Shown here: in pieces, positions 61,530 to 64,000 of the stretch
Numbering within the stretch: the first letter of the stretch is position 1
How the letters are laid out: each line of letters opens with the position of its first letter
Origin: Epiperipatus broadwayi
Taxonomy: Eukaryota > Onychophora > Udeonychophora > Euonychophora > Peripatidae
Reading direction: 5' to 3'
Assembly (NCBI GenBank): GCA_028023455.1
Contig: JAQFVV010006294.1
Span: forward strand, 1,825,001-1,889,000
DNA length: 64,000 bases
Position numbers and translations under genes: made by a program
Notes under the pieces: generated by a model
The model's input: the letters and a program-made list of their open reading frames with translations, nothing else
What the model was told of the DNA's origin: nothing
Databases searched by the model: none

Positions 61530-63130
61530 TCTGCTTTTTTTTTTTTTTGAATTTAATGGCAGTTGAGGCAGGTTTAAAAAATTAACTGAAAGTACATTCT
61601 GCGGATTGAAAGACTATTTATAATAGTTTATTATCGTTATATTTATTATTTTTATTTTTCTTATTTCTATATATATTGTACCATTATTTATATATGGTAC
61701 AAATATATTGGCATTTGGTAAAAGCTAGGAAAAAGTAAATTTAGCGATCTTATTAAAAAGATGAAATTAAATTATTTTTTTTAGTTTGTATAATTTATTT
61801 TTTTAAAACATACAATGAAAGTTAAATTTTTCATCCATATTTTTTTTTTATCTAATTAAAAATAAAAGTAAAAATTGGAGAGAACAAAAGACACACAAAT
61901 TACTAATCCAGATAAGCTAAAAGAAAAATATTTTAGCTAATTAAAGATGGCAGAATTATGCTAAAAAATAAAGACTTTGTAACTTAAATTTAAGAGAGAG
62001 TGTACAAGATTATTATCTTATATGCTGATAAAAGGACAAAAGGATGCACAGAAGTTTCAAAAACTGGATCAAGGTATAAAAAGAAGAGGACACCTTCGAT
62101 CTAAGTCTTTCTTTACCTTCTGGTTCCATGTCTTAGAGTTGGGGGTTTCCATGAGCATAACTCTGTGGCAGTAATATACTTCTGCACAGGTATGCCACTT
62201 TCTGGACCAAGCCATCATGCAAGCATGGAAACAGGCCTTGTGAAGACTACTTTTTGCAATGAAAGAGTCACTACAACCGAGCCTTTTCTCCAGCTATAGA
62301 AAGGAACAATAATGGAAGATGCCAGCAGGAGAGACCAATGGAAATTCCTATGAGCTTGGATCCCATAAATCTACACCAACTTACCGGTAAGTTAAGATTA
62401 ACTATTCCTGATTGTGACAACATTAAGCATTTGCAAACGATTCTTAAAAATATGCTAGAAATAATCCTGATAGAGACATTAATTTTCTTATTCAAGAGAC
62501 ATTCATTTTAAGGAACTTTCTAGAAGAAATTTGGAAGTGAATTGTAATTGTGAAACTGTTTTTTTTATTAATTGATTTATGTTTGGATTAACGTGCATGT
62601 GTTCTTTCTGGTTTTTATTTAATTAGTAATTTATCTTTAAACATTTTTATTTGTTAGAATAAAATATTTATTTCTAATACCAACTTTTCCTTGTACGTTA
62701 TTGGTGATTATTATTAAATTTATTAATATTAGTTTAGTAAGATTTGAAAATATAATTTATCTTTGCCAATATGTGTTGACTAAGCTCCAGGAATAATAAT
62801 ATCTAGAAAATAACTCTAGTTACGGTAAAATATAATACCGATCCTTTTAAAAGCATTTTTCTTTTTAATTTTTGAGACATGATGCGACAGATTTTAGCGG
62901 ATTCTTATATGAATCCTGGTGCCCTTATAAAAGAAATAAAAGCTGATTTCATCGATAGCATAAGTCGTAACAATTACTAGGTAGAGTTGATCAGGAAATA
63001 TAGTTATGTTTTTAGAAATAGTAATGAAACTTTCTTCTTTTTCCATAACTTGATCAACTCATGCATTTTATGTGTAACAGAAACCTAGTCGGATGGACAA
63101 AAACATTTCAATATATATATATCATTAAAA
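61530..63130. other. Mostly AT-rich; one more GC-rich island
   Basis: 62060-62400 has clearly higher GC than its surroundings and a 74-residue minus-strand frame (62271-62495) with no motif I recognise. It may be part of an unrecognised repeat or an exon of something outside my recognition. The rest shows nothing. Confidence 0.35.
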
Positions 63131-63139
63131 AACAGTCAA

Positions 63140-63225
63140 CAATTAGACAATATCAATAATAATAAACAATCTCAAACTGTTGTCAAGGCAACCTTTTAAC
63201 AATAAAGGTGTAATCCCACCTTTAT
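63140..63225. repeat. Dispersed repeat family B, copy 2
   Basis: Matches 24380-24480. A perfect 9-bp hairpin, ACTCAAGGC/GCCTTGAGc with a 5-base loop, lies further on at about 63443-63465. Confidence 0.6.
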
Positions 63226-63763
63226 TTGTGAGTTTATATATTTATATAGACAATAAAGATTGCAACTTGGCCAAAGAGATTGAAATTATTGATACAAAGA
63301 AGTTTAAATAAACCTCCTTAAACAGGTAAATATAACCTGTTCTGAATACAGACTAATAAATAGTCAACTTTAACATTATCAAAATGCAATTATAATGTTC
63401 AAATTGTACCAAATGTATTATTTAAATAATAAATATAATAATACTCAAGGCTAAATGCCTTGAGCAGTATTACACTTAATATATATATATATATATATAT
63501 TGTAACTGGATCACCTTTCAACCTATATAAATTGGTTGAACTATTTTTTGATGAGCATACTGCAGAATGGAAATAAAGATTGGAGTTATCTAATATCTAC
63601 TTTCCTCCCCTACAATATTTCCTGCTCATCAGAGGATGTCCATTAATCCTTATTTCAAGTATATGTAGATAGATTCAAGTTATTCATTTATATCAACATA
63701 TCATGATTTAATTTATGTTTGTAGATTTACAATGTATAAACATTATTAAAAGTATGTTTATCC

Positions 63764-64000
63764 AGGTATAGGTGTATTTTGCATAAAAGCACTTATATAA
63801 TTCTTCCAAGTATAGATGTATCTTGGATATAGAAGCATTGATAATTTATTTGGGTACAGATGCATTTTGCATATCAGCATTTATAATTTCTCCAGGTATA
63901 GATATATTTGATATATAAACAAGCATTTCTAATTTATTTAGGTGTAGACATATATTATACATATAAGCATTTATAATTCATTTAAGTATAGATGTACACT
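63764..64000. repeat. Minisatellite, ~44-bp unit, running off the window
   Basis: Units start AGGTATAG or variants at about 63764, 63808, 63853, 63894, 63941 and 63984, each followed by ATGTATTTTG, ATA..AGCA and TTATAATT. Divergent copies. The array continues past the right edge. Confidence 0.75.

Overview
This is an intergenic/intronic window of an AT-rich animal genome. It is eukaryotic: long non-coding stretches, a consensus GTAAGT splice donor on each host exon, tRNA-derived SINEs with A-rich tails, LINEs, hAT and mariner transposons, Penelope-like elements and LTR remnants. Two host exons carry an in-frame UGA exactly at the selenocysteine site of glutathione peroxidase, so the organism is expected to have a selenocysteine-insertion system. 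I cannot name the taxon; an invertebrate is most likely from the repeat mix.

Host genes. The only host coding sequence I recognise is a family of three related exons of a secreted (GPX3-like) glutathione peroxidase, all on the + strand, at 2964-3281, 28023-28343 and 40331-40630. Each encodes a signal peptide, the strand and loop with the peroxidatic residue, and the start of the second conserved loop, and each ends in the same phase at the same codon (TTG|GTAAGT). The peroxidatic codon is TGC (Cys) in the first and TGA (putative Sec) in the second and third. No later GPX exon was recognised between or after them, so the three could be tandem genes with very long introns, 5' gene fragments, or alternative 5' exons joined to one shared downstream part outside the window.

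Mobile elements by region. 0-1.2 kb: two LINE tails. 5.6-6.2 kb: decayed LINE reverse transcriptase broken by a foldback arm. 9.7-10.7 kb: Penelope-like GIY-YIG endonuclease with a tail-out inverted duplication. 11.4-14.0 kb: decayed RTE (-). 17.2-17.9 kb: 80-bp tandem array interrupted by a foldback element. 18.77-19.11 kb: compound tetranucleotide microsatellite. 19.86-21.35 kb: BED-finger hAT transposase relic (-). 26.1-26.8 kb: scrambled Ty3/Gypsy integrase relic (-). 28.85-29.8 kb: LINE 3' fragment (-). 33.2-34.85 kb: RTE (+). 35.85-39.6 kb: long RTE copy (-) carrying a 533-bp non-autonomous hAT with a perfect 8-bp target duplication. 42.6-43.5 kb: short mariner. 44.17-51.10 kb: a LINE of about 6.9 kb bounded by 12-bp target duplications, with two endonuclease domains. 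53.8-58.4 kb: LTR element interrupted by a hAT relic, itself carrying a SINE, and an RTE fragment. 60.0-60.4 kb: MITE-like inverted repeat. 61.2-61.5 kb: second Penelope remnant. 63.76 kb to the end: 44-bp minisatellite.

Nearly all transposon reading frames are broken by stops and frameshifts. The GPX exons are clean apart from the two UGA codons, which fits selection on them. All calls come from reading the sequence by eye; no database search was run.
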